Source of the DNA: Metridium senile
Taxonomy: Eukaryota; Cnidaria; Anthozoa; Actiniaria; Metridiidae
Reading direction: 5' to 3'
Assembly (NCBI GenBank): GCA_949775045.1
Contig: OX459096.1
Span: 40,210,158-40,274,157 of the forward strand
DNA: 64,000 nucleotides
Part shown: one piece after another, positions 41,900-54,938 of the stretch
How positions within the stretch are numbered: position 1 is the stretch's first letter
How the letters are laid out: each line of letters starts with the position of its first letter
The notes under the pieces: model-generated
Seen by the model: the letters and a program-made list of their open reading frames with translations, nothing else
Database searches by the model: none
What the model was told of the DNA's origin: nothing
Position numbers and translations under genes: made by a program

Positions 41900-44800
41900 T
41901 CATCTGAAGGATGGCATCTGAAAGAAAATGAATGAATGAATGAATGAATCAACCAGTTAGTCACTCAGTCAATCAATCAATCAGCCAATCAATCAGCCAA
42001 TCTCTTAACCAATCAATTTATCAGTCAGACAATCAATCAACCAATCAATTTATCAGTCAGTCAGTCAATCAATCAATCAACCAATCAATTTATCAGTCAG
42101 TCTGTCAGTCAATAAATCAGTCAATCAATTTATCAGTCAGTCAGTCATTCTAATAAATTTAACAGTCAGTCAGGCAGCCAAGCAACAAAATTTTATAAAC
42201 AAATATCACAAATAAATTAGAAAACAGATGTACTAAATAAATTTAATAAATATAAACAATAAAAAGCTTATAAAAATACTCACTTGATTTAAAAATATAT
42301 CACTAGCAGATTTAATAAAATCTTCTTTTGTTACTGTCTCCTTGCTATGATTGCCTTTTGATAAAACCTGACATGGGAAACAACATTATTATTATTAACA
42401 TTATTAAACAACATTATTGAAATGTCAGTAAAGCTAGGTCAACATTTTTTACGGTGTTACAAATTTCATTATATTGTTTAACATGTACATATGGTTCATT
42501 GGTGTATAAAACAGAAACTTTGCATAGCAATGCTTTGGGGGAAGAGAAATGAAGGATAAGAAACGATAGGAAGATGGCTTCCCCTTTGTCAGTTTCTTTC
42601 TAAATCTCCACCTTCCTGCAAATCCCTCCCCCCCCCCCCCCCCCAATCCAACACCCCTCCCCACCCAACCCCTTTACACTCCTACACAGGACCACCAATT
42701 ACCTCTAAAGCAGCTTTTTCAAACGATTTTGAGCTCACTATCACACCAGCTTGGATGATGCTTGAATTTGTAAAGCAAAAGGAATATTTTTAAATCAATT
42801 AGTACATTTAAGAAAATTGATAAAAAATTGAATAAATAAATAAATAAACAAATAAATAAATACATTTATTATATATCCTATTCAAATTCGTTTTCTTATT
42901 GGTCAAGAGCACGTCACGTGGAGGGAAATAGATCAATATAACTCCCGCGCGGGTAATAAATCCATGTGAGAGGGGAATAAATCCACATGATCAGGTCAAA
43001 GTCCATTGAAAGTTTGTGTTGCGCGTTTGCAAACCATCTTGTTTTCAGTCATGGCCACTTATAAGTAAACAACAAACATTTTCCCTTTTCATTTCACTTA
43101 AAATGAAACATTACATTATTGTCATTTGACATTTTTTGGTTGACTAAAATCTTTGTAATATCATTACATTTCAATTTTCACCACGCTTTGTAATTCATAA
43201 CAAATTTTTTTTCGTAAATAAAAAAGTTTCAAAATGGAGTGAAAATTTTTCTTCGGCCGGAGCCTCGGGAAACATTGAGATTCTCGGGAAACAAAACTAA
43301 CTGTTTCCCTCGGGACCAGTCATTAAGTGCTCTCTAAGTGCTTACAATAGATTCTAGATTAAATAAATAAGTATTAAATAAATAAATATTAAATAAATAC
43401 ATAAATAAGTGGATGAATTAATAGAATGAGAGAATTAATGAATGAGAGAATAAATGAATGAATGATCACAAATGAACTAACTACCTTATAGGGTCTGATA
43501 TTCTTGATGTATTAACAGCATCTTGTAGTTTTTTGAGACATAAATCACAAAGCTTTTTATCAGCTTTCCCTGGAAAGAACCATTATTGTCTTAATGTAAT
43601 CATAGGCAATCATATATATCTACAATGTAATCATTAGAAGTCACATCAAATATTGTAAGATATATCACTTACCCCTTTCATACAAATCAAGTTCTTGGTA
43701 AAGAGACTCAGCTTGCTTCAGAAAATCTGCATAAAGCATAAAAGTTTTAAAATAAATATGATTTTAAAGCAACTGAATGTGCCTTGATAATAGTAATCAT
43801 TAAAAAAACTCAGTAATCCAACACCAGACAAAAGCTGCATTTTGGTTGGCCCCCTTATACAGTACCGCCCGCGAGTAAAGTACCATCCACTCGCGAGTAC
43901 GCGTAGCGAGTGTGCGCGTCACTCGCGAGTTATGCATAATGTCAATAAAGTTACCCACTCGGAACGAACGAGTCTCTTGGGCTCGTATAGGCTCGCGAGT
44001 GGAATGAGTTACATACAGTATAAACAGTTTAAACTTTGTTTAAAAAGCCTGTAAATGAAAGTCATTTGACTCTTTAGACGCTAAAACTATATTTTTTCAT
44101 ATTGTAAGATCGACAAATGCCGCTAAATACGATAACAAAACGGTAACATTACCGTAAACTTCACAATAATAAAATAGATTTTACGACTGGAACTTACGTA
44201 CGGTGCCGTGTTTATAAAAGTTTATAAATGTTTTATAAAAGGATTTGAATTCTGTGTCGAAGTTTCTTATAAAAACATGAGCAATAAATAGTTATTGATA
44301 TTCTAATTGCCGAATCACTGTGAGTATAAACAGTAAGTTATGAAAAGATAACTGAACGGTGCCATTTGTCTAGACGCTTTCACAAGTACGACCGGTTTTA
44401 GCCGCTTTGAACCAGTTTCTACGAAAGTAGAAATGATTGTTGTAGCTCTTTTCGTTCTCAAACTAAATACAGAAATAAAGTAGATATCATTTAAAATTGT
44501 TATCAATTAAAATTGCTGAAGAGTTAATTAAACGGCGCCATCTGTCTAGACACTTTCACAAACATGCCCAGTTTTAATGGATCTTAATGGACGCTTTTAA
44601 CCGGTTCGGCATGCAGTTTAAACGAAGTGTTCTACACGTGGATTTATAACGCAATACAGCAACAGTAGGTAAAAAAAAGTGTTAAAGAAATTTCGAAAAT
44701 TGTTCCTGGACAATCTAAGTGAATATTATGATTACAATTATATATTTTGACTGAAAATATACACATGCATTCACTACGACAGCTTTAACTTTTCGATCAG

Positions 44801-46673
44801 ACGATACATACTGTAATTTGCAAACTGAAATGTTGACCCCAGAAGTAATTTTAATTATTCTAAACAATCACCCATACTTTCCAAACAGTTTTAGAAAATT
44901 TATGTACGGAACATATAATTATTTTGTAAAAAGTTTTCTCACTCGCGAGTGGCGAGTAACGAGTGTAGCGATTAACAAGCCTCATTAAGAACGAGTGAAT
45001 CGCGAGCAGCGAGCCAAAACGAGTACTCGTACTCGCGAGTGGATGGTACTTTACTCGCGGGCGGTACTGTACAATACCGCTATTGTTTGGTTAGGTTTAA
45101 GGCCTTGTTTGGACAGACTCTATTGTTTTTTAAACCAATCCTAAATGATGTTTTAATTGGGTGCTGGATTGCCCAAACACTGTTACAAATAAAGAAAACC
45201 CAGGAAACATATGTTAAAACTATCCAAGAATACATTTTTGTGTATTTGTGAATGCGGCTTAACTGTTTGTCTACAAAAAAAACATAACCACAATTATGAT
45301 CATCTGAACACATTTTGATTGTAAAAGAGATCAAAATGATGTGTTACACAAGGTTATAAAATATAATGATAAGTATACCTTGGTAAATAAGTGATGAAAG
45401 TATTCCATTTCTAAAAACATGAAACCTCACAACTTCATGATTGTAGCACATAATTCTTTTCAATAATGGTTCAGCTTCATTGCTTGAAATGTCCCTAAAA
45501 GGAAACAAAAAATTACAAATGAGATTTGGTATTCATTCCTACTTTTATTAGATCACCTGTTAAACAATTGTATGATGCACCCATTTAGTCATCATCTCAT
45601 TCATACTTTCACTTATTCATTCACTCACTTATTCACTCACTTGCTCATTCATTTATTCAACATTTATTCAAAAACAAAAAAATGAGATTTATTTGCCAAT
45701 TATATATTAAATAAATACAGGTATATATTCAAAATTCATACCCAGTATTTTAAAAGTGTACAAACAGTACAGATCAAATCAATATCCATCCATTTACTCA
45801 ATCACAATTTTATTCATTTAATATTTGCTCATTTACAAGTAACTTAAAAAAAAGAATTAAAAAAAAAGATATTATTTGAGGAATTACCTGCATAATAATG
45901 TTAAAAGATCATTATATGCTTTCCCTGTAAGTCCTCTTAGTCCATTTCCACCTAAAGCACAACAGCAGAATTAAACATGATTAGCATCAAGCTAAGGACT
46001 TTGCTGCGGTGTGTAGTTCATGGCATTATCTGGAGATCCCACGCAAAAACATGAAATGAAAAAGCGTGAAAACCAAGGGATTTGAAATTTATAATATATG
46101 GTCATGCATGGTAATATTAGTAATTTCGTAATTCATACCACCCTGATAAGCATCTTTACCTTTTTGGTTTCTTAGTAAATCATAAGCATCTATAAGATTA
46201 TCATAGAAAGCTGATCTTGAGTAAGGAACCAAACATATCTTTTGATGTGCTCGTATTAAAGCTGTAGAAACATCAGCCAAGTTTTCAAAACTAAAAGGAA
46301 AATGAACAGAGAGAAAGTTCATTAAGCTTCAAATTTTAAGTTTGCAGAATGATTATATTCCTTACTATTCCGCTAGAAAAGCTATAGGATTTTCAGGTCT
46401 ACTTTCAAGTAGTAGTCTCGTGACATCTTTAATCTGTGAGGTGATTCCAGTTCGATCTATCAAAAAGTAAACAAAAAAGACCGATAATATAAACAGCTAA
46501 ACTTTGTTTACATAAATTCTTATAACAAACATGAAAAATGTCCAATTCTCAACAACAGCAATCTCTAGGATTTAAAATCTACTAAACTTACAAAGGAAGT
46601 CTATAGGAGTCTCTGTTTTCTCGGGTTTTCCATCATCAAAAAAATTCGTCTTTGACAGTTTCTTGTCAGCCAT
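41900..46673 (-). CDS. TPGS1: Tubulin polyglutamylase complex subunit 1
   Basis: Ten exons in phase give about 267 residues (human about 290): 46592-46673, 46366-46456, 46139-46290, 45888-45951, 45379-45494, 43673-43726, 43485-43569, 42703-42760, 42284-42367 and 41900-41917. An RIIa-like docking segment is seen as 'VTRLLLESRPENPIAFLAEY', followed by 'FENLADVSTALIRAHQK', 'RSAFYDNLIDAYDLL', 'GLTGKAYNDLLTLLCR', 'LLKRIMCYNHEVVRFHVFRN' and 'TKEDFIKSASDIFLNQ'. The order matches TPGS1. It is a non-catalytic subunit of the complex that adds glutamate chains to tubulin at cilia, centrioles and neurites. The last exon has six codons (ending MPSFR) behind a strong acceptor and is the least certain. The start is 152 bases from the AAMP start. 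Confidence 0.86.
41935..42160 (+). repeat. Degenerate (AATC/AGTC)n tract in the last TPGS1 intron
   Basis: Tetranucleotide-like AATC and AGTC steps run for more than 200 bases. The 69-codon 'NQSISQS' frame over it is a repeat artefact. Confidence 0.85.
42880..43350. repeat. Dispersed repeat candidate in a TPGS1 intron
   Basis: The stretch contains TTATTGGTCAAGAGCACGTC, CCTCGGGAAACATTGAGATTC and AACTGTTTCCCTCGGGACC. The last two contain inverted CTCGGGAAACA / TGTTTCCCTCGGG. It is less AT-rich than its surroundings and not conserved as an exon. I call it a repeat on style alone. Confidence 0.3.
43860..45069. mobile_element. 1.2-kb TA-flanked element with ~42-base inverted ends
   Basis: The tips are CAGTACCGCCCGCGAGTAAA (then GTACCATCCACTCGCGAGTA) and its inverse, with TA on both outer sides (43858-43859 and 45070-45071). 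CTCGCGAGT boxes recur near both ends. It sits in the 1.65-kb TPGS1 intron between 43726 and 45379. There is no transposase; two short diverged copies of a sequence around GGCGCCATCTGTCTAGAC are seen inside. Confidence 0.8.
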
Positions 46674-46825
46674 TTTGTTTTGACAACGCTCGCTCGGTAA
46701 GAGAGATTGGGTCGAGTGTTAGACAGCTGACACTGAGATTGCAGGCTCATAATAAACCCATGTGTTTACAAGTCTCGAAAATACAAGTCAGGATTTTCGA
46801 GGATCGATTTTATTTATTGCTTTAA
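46674..46825. promoter_or_regulatory. 152-base shared promoter of TPGS1 and AAMP
   Basis: The two start codons diverge across 152 bases, which must contain both transcription starts and both 5' leaders. No TATA box is obvious. A direct repeat of CGCTCG and GC content higher than the introns are visible. Confidence 0.65.
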
Positions 46826-49800
46826 ATGGATAATGGAGGAGATCTTCCCGTAGATGAAGGAGTTGGCGATGAAGAATTGTTTGAAGTAGTGGAGCAAGAC
46901 GAAGGTTTTGAAGAAGATGGTGAGTTTGTGATAATATTCCACATAAACCAGCTGCTATGTCTATATCAATTTGTGTGCATTCAATATTACAGCCCTACCT
47001 TTTGTCTTAAGGGGAATATGAATATGTAAAAGAGCACCTAAAATCAAGGTTAAGTAGTTCACAGTTGTATTCATTAGCACATAATTATTAGTGTAAATAT
47101 AGAGATGTACTTGTCTTTAAATCGTGCATTATACACCATGTAAAAGGTTACCCTTGAAATGTATAAAGTCAATCTTTTGGTCATGAATCTGTTTTGTTTA
47201 TGTTTTTTTTTATCAGCTTTATATGTACCATGTTCCTATTGTCTTTCCCTTTCCTTTCCTTTCCTTCATTTATTTATTGTTTATTGATTAATTTTTTTAT
47301 GTTGGTTTGTCTGTTTATTTATAAAATACTTGAGATACTACACAGGCTCTGATTGGCTGGCCACTGTGTTTATATCAGAGGTCAGAGACGCATTCTGGCA
47401 AAAAAAAATTAAAAAATATTTTATAAAAGCAATATAAAACGTCCGCTTGTGTCTATATACTGTGATATAAAGACTTTGGGAGCTGTAGACCACTCGAGAA
47501 GTAAAAAAACACTCATCTTTGCCTCATGCTCCTTTATGAATTCTCTCTTGCTCTACAGCTCCCAGCGTGTTTATATCACACCAGCCATTTATATTCCTTA
47601 AATTTATTAATTTAATTTATTTATTCATATTCACTAATTCCTTCAATCCTATAACGCTAATTCTTTCATTTCTCCCAATGATCCATTCAATCATTGATTC
47701 ATTCATTGATTTATTTGTTCATTCTATCATTCATTCAAATAGATCTGTATTCATGTACTCAATTATTCATTCACCTATATTAAATCACTTATCTATTCAT
47801 TTTTTGTTGTAGATGAGTTGGCACTGGGAATGGAAGATGTCGATATTGGTGATAATGACAGTGGAGAGGGTGATGCAGATGTTGAAACAGTTGATGATTC
47901 TTTGATAACATTTGGTAAACACACTGGTAAGTAACATATATAGCTCAGACAATTCTCACAATCAATTCATGTTTGTTGGGTTTCCTGTTTTACAGTACTG
48001 GAACTACTTCAACCGGGGCCAATAAAACATAATTAACCAATCACAATCAAGAATATGGATAATAGAATCTCTACAAAGTTTTTTTTCTTTCTGAAAATGT
48101 TATTGATTTTCATTATATGTGAACAGAATAGATCAAGATTAATTAGAAACATGAGAACCCTCTATAAGTAGTTGTTTGATCTCAACAATGTTTACTTTGA
48201 AATTTGTTTTGGTGGCCCCAATTGAAGAAGTTGCACTGTTACTGTCACTTTACAAAAAAATAGGATTCTTCTTCATTAGAAGACACTGTTATCCAATAGG
48301 GACGACAAAAGACTAAAACGTTAGATACAATAGAATAAAGCTGACCAAGTACAGTGCAGGGTTTGGTTGAATTACATGCACTATCACATACACCTTGTCA
48401 TGTGTGGTGTGTCTTGTGTTGACAATACATAGTTATACATGAAAATAGAAATTGAACTTTAGGCCATTTCTCACATTATTTGGCAAAGTAACATGTGCTG
48501 AGATAAGGAACTTTTATGAGACTAGTCAAACTTGGTAGACTACATGTATCTTCAAAGAATCTATTGATATCAGTTAGCAAATTGAAACATCATCACTAGG
48601 TTTAATACTGTAATATGTAATTGAATCCAAAACTAATTTGATTGTTTACAAATGTTGCTGTGTTATTTTTTTCAGCATCTGTTTTCACAGTTGATATTGA
48701 TCCAAGAAATCACACACATGTAATATCAGGAGGTGAAGATGATAAGGCTTATATATGGAAAATAGAAGATGGACAGATAGTATTTAATTGCACAGGTATT
48801 AATTGATTTATTTTTCACAAAACTTTACTAAAGAAATAGAAACCACCATGCAAGCCATGCTGTGTGCGGTTGGGTCTGACAGAAGATGTGAAAATTGTTA
48901 AGAGAAGCATGACTTTTCTCTTAACAATTATCTATTTCTTTTATGAAATACAAATTGATCAACATGCAAATGTGCATGATGTAAGTAGTGTTTACAACAT
49001 GAGCGGCCGTGTTGTATCGGCAGATACAATCGCAAGCCGAAGGCGCGCGATTGTATCGCCGATACAACACGGACGCGAATGTTGTAAACTACTTAAAAAA
49101 TGTCTAGGTTAGCTCTTTCATATTTGACCAAAATTTTCAAGATTAAAATAAATTTTGCCCTAAAATTACCAGTTAAAACTTATGCAAATCAGGATATACA
49201 ACACTAGTGTTGTATCAGATTTACAACACTCGTCATGGTCATGATTTCTTTTGAAAATGTCTCATTAATTATTCATGAATTTTTTAATGTACTTTATAAT
49301 GAAGTGTTTGGCTTGATTGATTTTCATTTACAAATCTCTTAATTCCTAAATTACAAAAGTCATGACAAGGTTCTTGCCATATTGTGTACTAATATATATA
49401 TCATGTTAAATTTGTTTTATAGGGCACAAAGATTCAGTTACCTGTTCATCATTCAGCCATGATTCAAAGTTTGTGGCAACTGGTGACATGAGTGGAGTAA
49501 TTAAAGTCTGGGAATTGCAAGGAGGACAAGAAGTGTGGAATTTTGAATGTGGTGGTGATCTTGAGGTACATGATATTTTCTGTTCAAAACATAGATGCTG
49601 CATTTTTTTGGAGCCCTAACATATCTATATAAAAACATTGAATTAACCCTTTGACTCCCTGGCATTTTTGAAAGTTGACAACTTATTAATTTAATTTTTT
49701 AGTTATAAATGATCAATAGGGTGTCTTGACTCTTTATTTAGGGTTAGCACAATTGATGTGCTGCTGTTTTTTTAATATTGAGAGCTCTGGTTATCAGATG

Positions 49801-52800
49801 ACCAAAACTAAGATGGCTTAAGACTTAATAATCTATGAAAAGACAAACTTAAGGGGATTTTCTTTTGAAAAATTAGTTTATTATTTTATGTGCATAGTGA
49901 AATGTTTCTTAAGAAGAACTATTAAACATGTTTTTACTTGGTTTATATTCTAATCTGTTTAGTGGCTTGAGTGGCATCATTCATCACATGTACTTCTTGC
50001 TGGGACAGCTGATGGTAATGTCTGGATGTGGAAGATTCCTAGTGGAGATACAAAGACCTTCCAGGGACATGGCTGCCGGGCAACTTGTGGCATGTTTATG
50101 AAAGATGGTAAGATAGTCTTAATGATGATGATGATTACTAATGATTAGGATGACAATCACAATGTTGAAGATAATTGAAGATGATGATGTTCATCACCAT
50201 CATCATTCTCACAATCATTCTCACAATCGGCGTCAGATGATAGAAATGATGTCAATAATGTTGATGACATGACATTAAATGGTGATGCAAATTATTCTTA
50301 AGCTATATTCCAGTATATGAAAAGAGAGTTTGAGATACAAAAAACAGTAGATATGTTTACTTAGAAACAGCTGATTTGGGACCTTCTGTTTCCACTCTTA
50401 TCCTCCTAAAAAGCTTTTTTTCCCTATTGCTTTTTAACATGTCAATACGACAAAAAAAAATTTTTTTGCTTTCATGACATCTCAGGTATAAGAGCTGGCG
50501 TTGGCTATGAAGATGGATCAGTCAAGGTTTGGGATGTCAAAAAAGGATCTCCTACATTTCATTTGTCAGGTGATTTATATCTATGGACTTGCTGATTTTG
50601 TAATTCATGAATTCCTTAACATTAAATATATAGGTTTATCCACCAACCAGTACATGTAGTAGTGGTCATTCTAAAAACTTTGTGTTAGAGTAGTACCAAG
50701 ACATATGCTGCGTTACAGTTATTTTCAGCATGAGCGTTATTTTGCAGAGTGACTAAACAGAACAAGTCTTGATGTGACACCTGCCTGCATTACATACACC
50801 TAATTCAAAAAAGGTTGACGGGGCGAACGGCGATTGGCGATTGAAATTCGTATTGTCCACAGTCGTGGACAATAGGAATTTCAATCGCCGCTCGCCCCGT
50901 CAACCTTTTTTGAATTAGGTGTATACATACATATACATGGTCTATCTACACTTAATATGTTCACATCGTAAAAGTGTCACTTATAATTTGTGTATTTCTT
51001 AGATGCAACAGGTCACCAAGGCCCAGTTACTTGTATTGACTGTCATAAAGATGGAACTTTAATAGCAACAGGAGCAGAAGATACTAAATCAAAAATTATC
51101 AATAGTACTACTGGAAAGGTGAGCACTACGTTACTACAAAGACAAGCACCTACAATCACACCAAGCCTTCTTTGAACAACACAGTCTTTACCAGGGATTT
51201 AAATATCACCCACTGTCTTTACTTTGAGTAATCAGATAATGAAGAGCTTAACCATTAGACCCTTTGTCAACACGAACATCACATGTACATTTTTGTTCAT
51301 AATTTCCTGCTTCTTGTTAGAAGGGTGGGAGGGTAAATACCATAGTATAATTCTGACACGTTAATAAAATCTATTATGGTGCCACACATGAAAGTGTTGA
51401 TAAAAATGTCTTGTGGTTAAGCTCTCTACTAACATGAATACATACTATGCAACACATCAAAATCAGCTACATTTGGGTTAAAACAACTGCCTTATAACAT
51501 TTAACTTCAAACAAGCAAACTTTGTGTTCTTAATCTGTATGTTTTTACTCATTGATAATTCATTTGATTTCCACAAACACATTGGTCAGTTGAGGAGTCA
51601 TTGTCATACTGTCATACTATACAAACAAGATTTTGACATTTGATTTTTTCTGTCAGGTATTAGCAACACTTGATGCAGGCTTTCCTGACCCAAGAGAAGA
51701 AAATCCTCCTTCAATTGAAGCTGTCACATTCTCTGATAGGTATATGTTGCTGTTAACACTCAATCTCTATTAAGACTTGTTATATGATATCAACTACTTT
51801 TAATGGAAATGGTAATAAATGAAAATGAAATAGGGATGGGGTGAACTGTCACCAAGCAAACCTGTTTCACTATCAATAAAATAATTCAAATTAAAGAGAA
51901 CAATTGGCCATTGGTTATAAATTGAAACAAAAAGGTGCTGTGCCTAAGCCTTGCCATTTCTACATTCTTTCGAGTGTTTGATCACAGTTAGTAGAGGGAA
52001 ATGGTTAGGAAGCCCTTTGTTGTATGTTTTTGTACACTTTTTTTCAAGCATAACCGTGCATAATCTTTTGTTTCACAATTGTTTTAGCCATATTGGATAT
52101 GTCTGAGTGAACAGACCAAAAATCACTATTTTGGCAGTTGCTTCAAAATACTCTAAGATTTAGAACAAATATTACAATATTCCTTACAATAATTTCATAG
52201 AAAAAGTTTATGTTGACTCATTTTGCAATTTTGATTGGCCATAAAGAAAAAGTTGTGCACAGTCAAGACAGGTACAACTTCGAAATGCAAACAAAGAAGT
52301 ACAACAAAAGGTTTCCTAACCAGTCCTCTCTATAAACTATGGTTTGATCTAGCTTCTAAAAGTCATGGATAATTATAGGAGAAAATCAGAGCAAAAGTTG
52401 AACAAATTTTTTGCTTATCATTACAACATATCAACCACCATTATAGTAGTGATTTACTTGAGTTCTCTTCTTCTTTCCTCAAATCTCTGAAATGTATAAA
52501 TATGAAGTTATTGTACATGTTTCTTCATATCATAAATTATTCATGAATTTGAGAATTATATGTCAGCTAATTCTTTATTGTCATTACAGTCTACCCATCG
52601 TTGCTACAGCATCATTAAGTGGTGTATTAGGTTTATGGGACTTGACAACATATAGACTACGACAACAGTGTAAACATCCAGTAAGTTAGCTACGTCAATT
52701 TACATTGTAACACCAGTTAGGCTCATAGGTACTCATTGTTATAACTACTGGTTTACAGCAGTTGGATAAGTCGTCCACATTTTCTACAACAATTGTAAAT

Positions 52801-53322
52801 AATCACTGTAAAACCCAGAGGGGAGTGATCATAACTGTATAGTAAATTACCTCCATATATAAGATAAACCGAAAGAAACTCCTATTGTCTGATTCTATAA
52901 CAGTCACACATTCTAATTTAATCTAATTAAAGCTTTTATTGAATAGTATTATATTATTAAATTAGTGATTAATGATAATGAACACTTTATGGTAATTATC
53001 TATCTGCACACTTTAATTTCAGGCCTCCATAGTTCGCCTTAAGTGGGATCCTACAAGTTCTATTTTATATTCCTGTTGTCTTGATGGGGTAGTAAGAGTA
53101 TGGGATGTAAGAACAGGGAACTGTGAAAAAGAGTGGTTAGGACATACATCAGAGATTCTTGACCTGGCTGTCTCAAGGTACATCATATCAACTTTTCAAC
53201 TTTGATTAACTTACTGTTTTATACATGTACTGTTCTATTTTTTCAGTGATGGAAGGAAAATTGTTACTGGTTCTGGAGACAGCACAGCTAAAGTTTTTAA
53301 TGTGATCATCCCTGGAAGATAA
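46826..53322 (+). CDS. AAMP: Angio-associated migratory cell protein, WD40 repeats
   Basis: Eleven exons in phase give 406 residues (human 434): 46826-46919, 47813-47926, 48676-48795, 49423-49565, 49963-50107, 50486-50569, 51003-51118, 51657-51739, 52590-52680, 53023-53177 and 53247-53322. A short acidic N-terminus (Asp/Glu-rich) precedes a WD40 propeller with blades such as '[15 protein letters not shown]', '[19 protein letters not shown]', '[16 protein letters not shown]', '[15 protein letters not shown]', '[14 protein letters not shown]' and '[10 protein letters not shown]'. AAMP is a scaffold protein. The yeast homologue Sqt1 chaperones ribosomal protein uL16, and human AAMP was described in cell migration. 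Introns hold a MITE, hairpins and the second copy of the 37365 repeat. Confidence 0.95.
47464..47579. repeat. Hairpin-forming repeat in AAMP intron 1
   Basis: GTGATATAAAGACTTTGGG then AGCTGTAGACCACTCG is mirrored by GCTCTACAGCTCCCAGC then GTGTTTATATCAC. The upstream phrase CTCTGATTGGCTGGCCACTG (47346) may belong to the same repeat. No gene. Confidence 0.5.
47994..48240. mobile_element. Short relative of the 20051-22491 element
   Basis: The left tip CAGTACTGGAACTACTTC then AACCGGGGCCA and the inverted right tip CAGTGCAACTTCTTCAAT then TGGGGCCACC resemble the tips of the 2.4-kb element. Both also share AATAGAATCTCTACAAA inside. This 250-base copy in AAMP intron 2 shows the basic unit without the captured kinase. 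Confidence 0.68.
48983..49094. repeat. ~110-base near-perfect hairpin in AAMP intron 3
   Basis: AAGTAGTGTTTACAACAT and CGTGTTGTATCGGC...GATACAATCGC are mirrored after a 10-base loop. It is GC-richer than its surroundings. A related 'TACAACACTAGTGTTGTA' palindrome follows at 49197. Confidence 0.75.
50797..50921. mobile_element. 125-base hairpin MITE, CACCTAATTC family
   Basis: The tips are CACCTAATTCAAAAAAGG and its inverse, with TA outside both. The two halves are nearly perfect complements around GTGGACAATAG. It sits in AAMP intron 6. It is the shortest member of the family seen at 30827-31093. Confidence 0.8.
51987..52340. mobile_element. MITE with ATAGT(N)AGAGGG ends, copy 2
   Basis: It is a second copy of the repeat at 37365-37687, in AAMP intron 8. 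It carries an insertion of about 20 bases near the right side (AGTTGTGCACAGTCAAGAC) compared with copy 1. Confidence 0.72.
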
Positions 53323-54838
53323 TGGAGATGCTGATTGTATAACAACGAATATAGTATATGCAAAAGGACATATTGAAAAGCTGGACTTTTTAAAAGAATT
53401 CACAAGAAAACAGAAGTGCTCTTACACAGGGGAGGATGACTCATGAAAATGGCTGCAAGCATGCAGATGTATACCCTTTTCCCAGAATTTCTTTTTTTCA
53501 TTTTAAAGTATGACCAGATAAAGAAATAAATATACAACATTGGTATTCAGATTTTGGAGGTTAAAGGCTTGGTTCAAGTTTTAGCTTTGGAAAAGAAAAG
53601 AAAAGAGAAAGAAAGCACCTGTGACCAGTGTAGGAAATGTTCAAGAAAAAGCACAGCTGTGTGATGTTCTTCATGCATCGACACAGTCTAGGTAGTAATT
53701 CAATAGAAACAACTAAAAAACCCAAATTAAACAATAAAATAAAGCTAACAAAGAATACAATATGTTAACACAAGAAGGAAGCAATGAAAAAGAGATTATT
53801 TGGTGCATTGTATTTTATATTTGAAAATAGAACTAATTGACAAAAATGAAAATATAACAGTGCTTGTGAGGTTATTTTTAGTTGTTTCAAGACAAGTTAT
53901 ATGTTGGTTGAAGTATTGATTGTATTAATAAAAAATATATATGTGACTACTAGTAATTCTTCTACAAGAAAAGAAAATTGTTAAGAAAATAAATTATTGG
54001 CCTAGCTATTCACACAAACTTTTAGCAAGAAATAAATGAAAGTATACTGCGATTTTTATTTTTCTGCAAAGTCTGCCATTCCAAAAGCTATTGTTTTGAA
54101 TTTGGCTGCCGTCAATCAAAAACATAAAAGGTGCTGAGTAATGTGTCCAAAAACCTATTTCACAGCTAGTCATTGGAATGTTTGAGTTCACAGAAAGCAG
54201 AAATGTACTGTATGATGTCACTCCAATAATTTTGATGTAAATGGATAGATGATAGATGCCAGGTATAAAAAATACAATATAAATGCCTTATTAAAAGGAT
54301 TACTATTGTCAAATCACTAATGATTTGTGGGCCTAAATTTACAGAATCACTATCACAGCACTAATATCAGTCAAGTACACAGGGCAAGTTGCAGGGTTTT
54401 TGAATTCTTTGCAGGGATTAACTGCTTGCAGAGTACAAAGTCATGAATTCAAATTTTGAAGCTTTACTTGGCATTTATTACTCACAAATCAATTGTCCTA
54501 TTTCATTATGATGTCACATCAAAACATTCTATTGTTCTAATGCTAAGGATCATGGTTGCCAGTGGGGGACAGATTCATAACAACAATACAAGAATACACA
54601 ATAAAATTGCATTTACAAGACGGATAGGGAAAAAAATGACAACAAAATGCCATAAATATTAAAGTATAAACATAGACACAACATACATAAACATTAGATA
54701 ATTTGAAGTTCAATTTTCAATGAGAAAGAAGATTTAGTTGAAATTACCATTGTTTTCGGCGATTCTATCCCCCACTAAAACACATCATGATGTCATAATG
54801 AAATAGGGCAATTACATTGTACTTTATATGTACAGTAC
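53323..54838 (+). other. AAMP 3' region
   Basis: AATAAA at 53525-53530 is the first clear poly(A) signal, about 200 bases after the stop. The rest is AT-rich with no supported gene. Confidence 0.55.
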
Positions 54839-54840
54839 TA

Positions 54841-54890
54841 CCCTGGGTACAAGAGGTCCAAAAGGGAATGAGGACCTCTGGTACCCAGGG
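54841..54890. repeat. 50-base hairpin
   Basis: CCCTGGGTACAAGAGGTCC and GGACCTCTGGTACCCAGGG pair around a 12-base loop, one mismatch. It may be a minimal MITE. The gap between AAMP and the elements to the right holds nothing else. Confidence 0.6.
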
Positions 54891-54938
54891 TATTGAATTA
54901 CATTTTGATTATGAAAGTCAGCTGGCTCTTCAATGTAA

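Noticed and set aside
41944..42153. 69-codon 'NQSISQSVNQS' frame
   Set aside because: AATC/AGTC microsatellite in the last TPGS1 intron.
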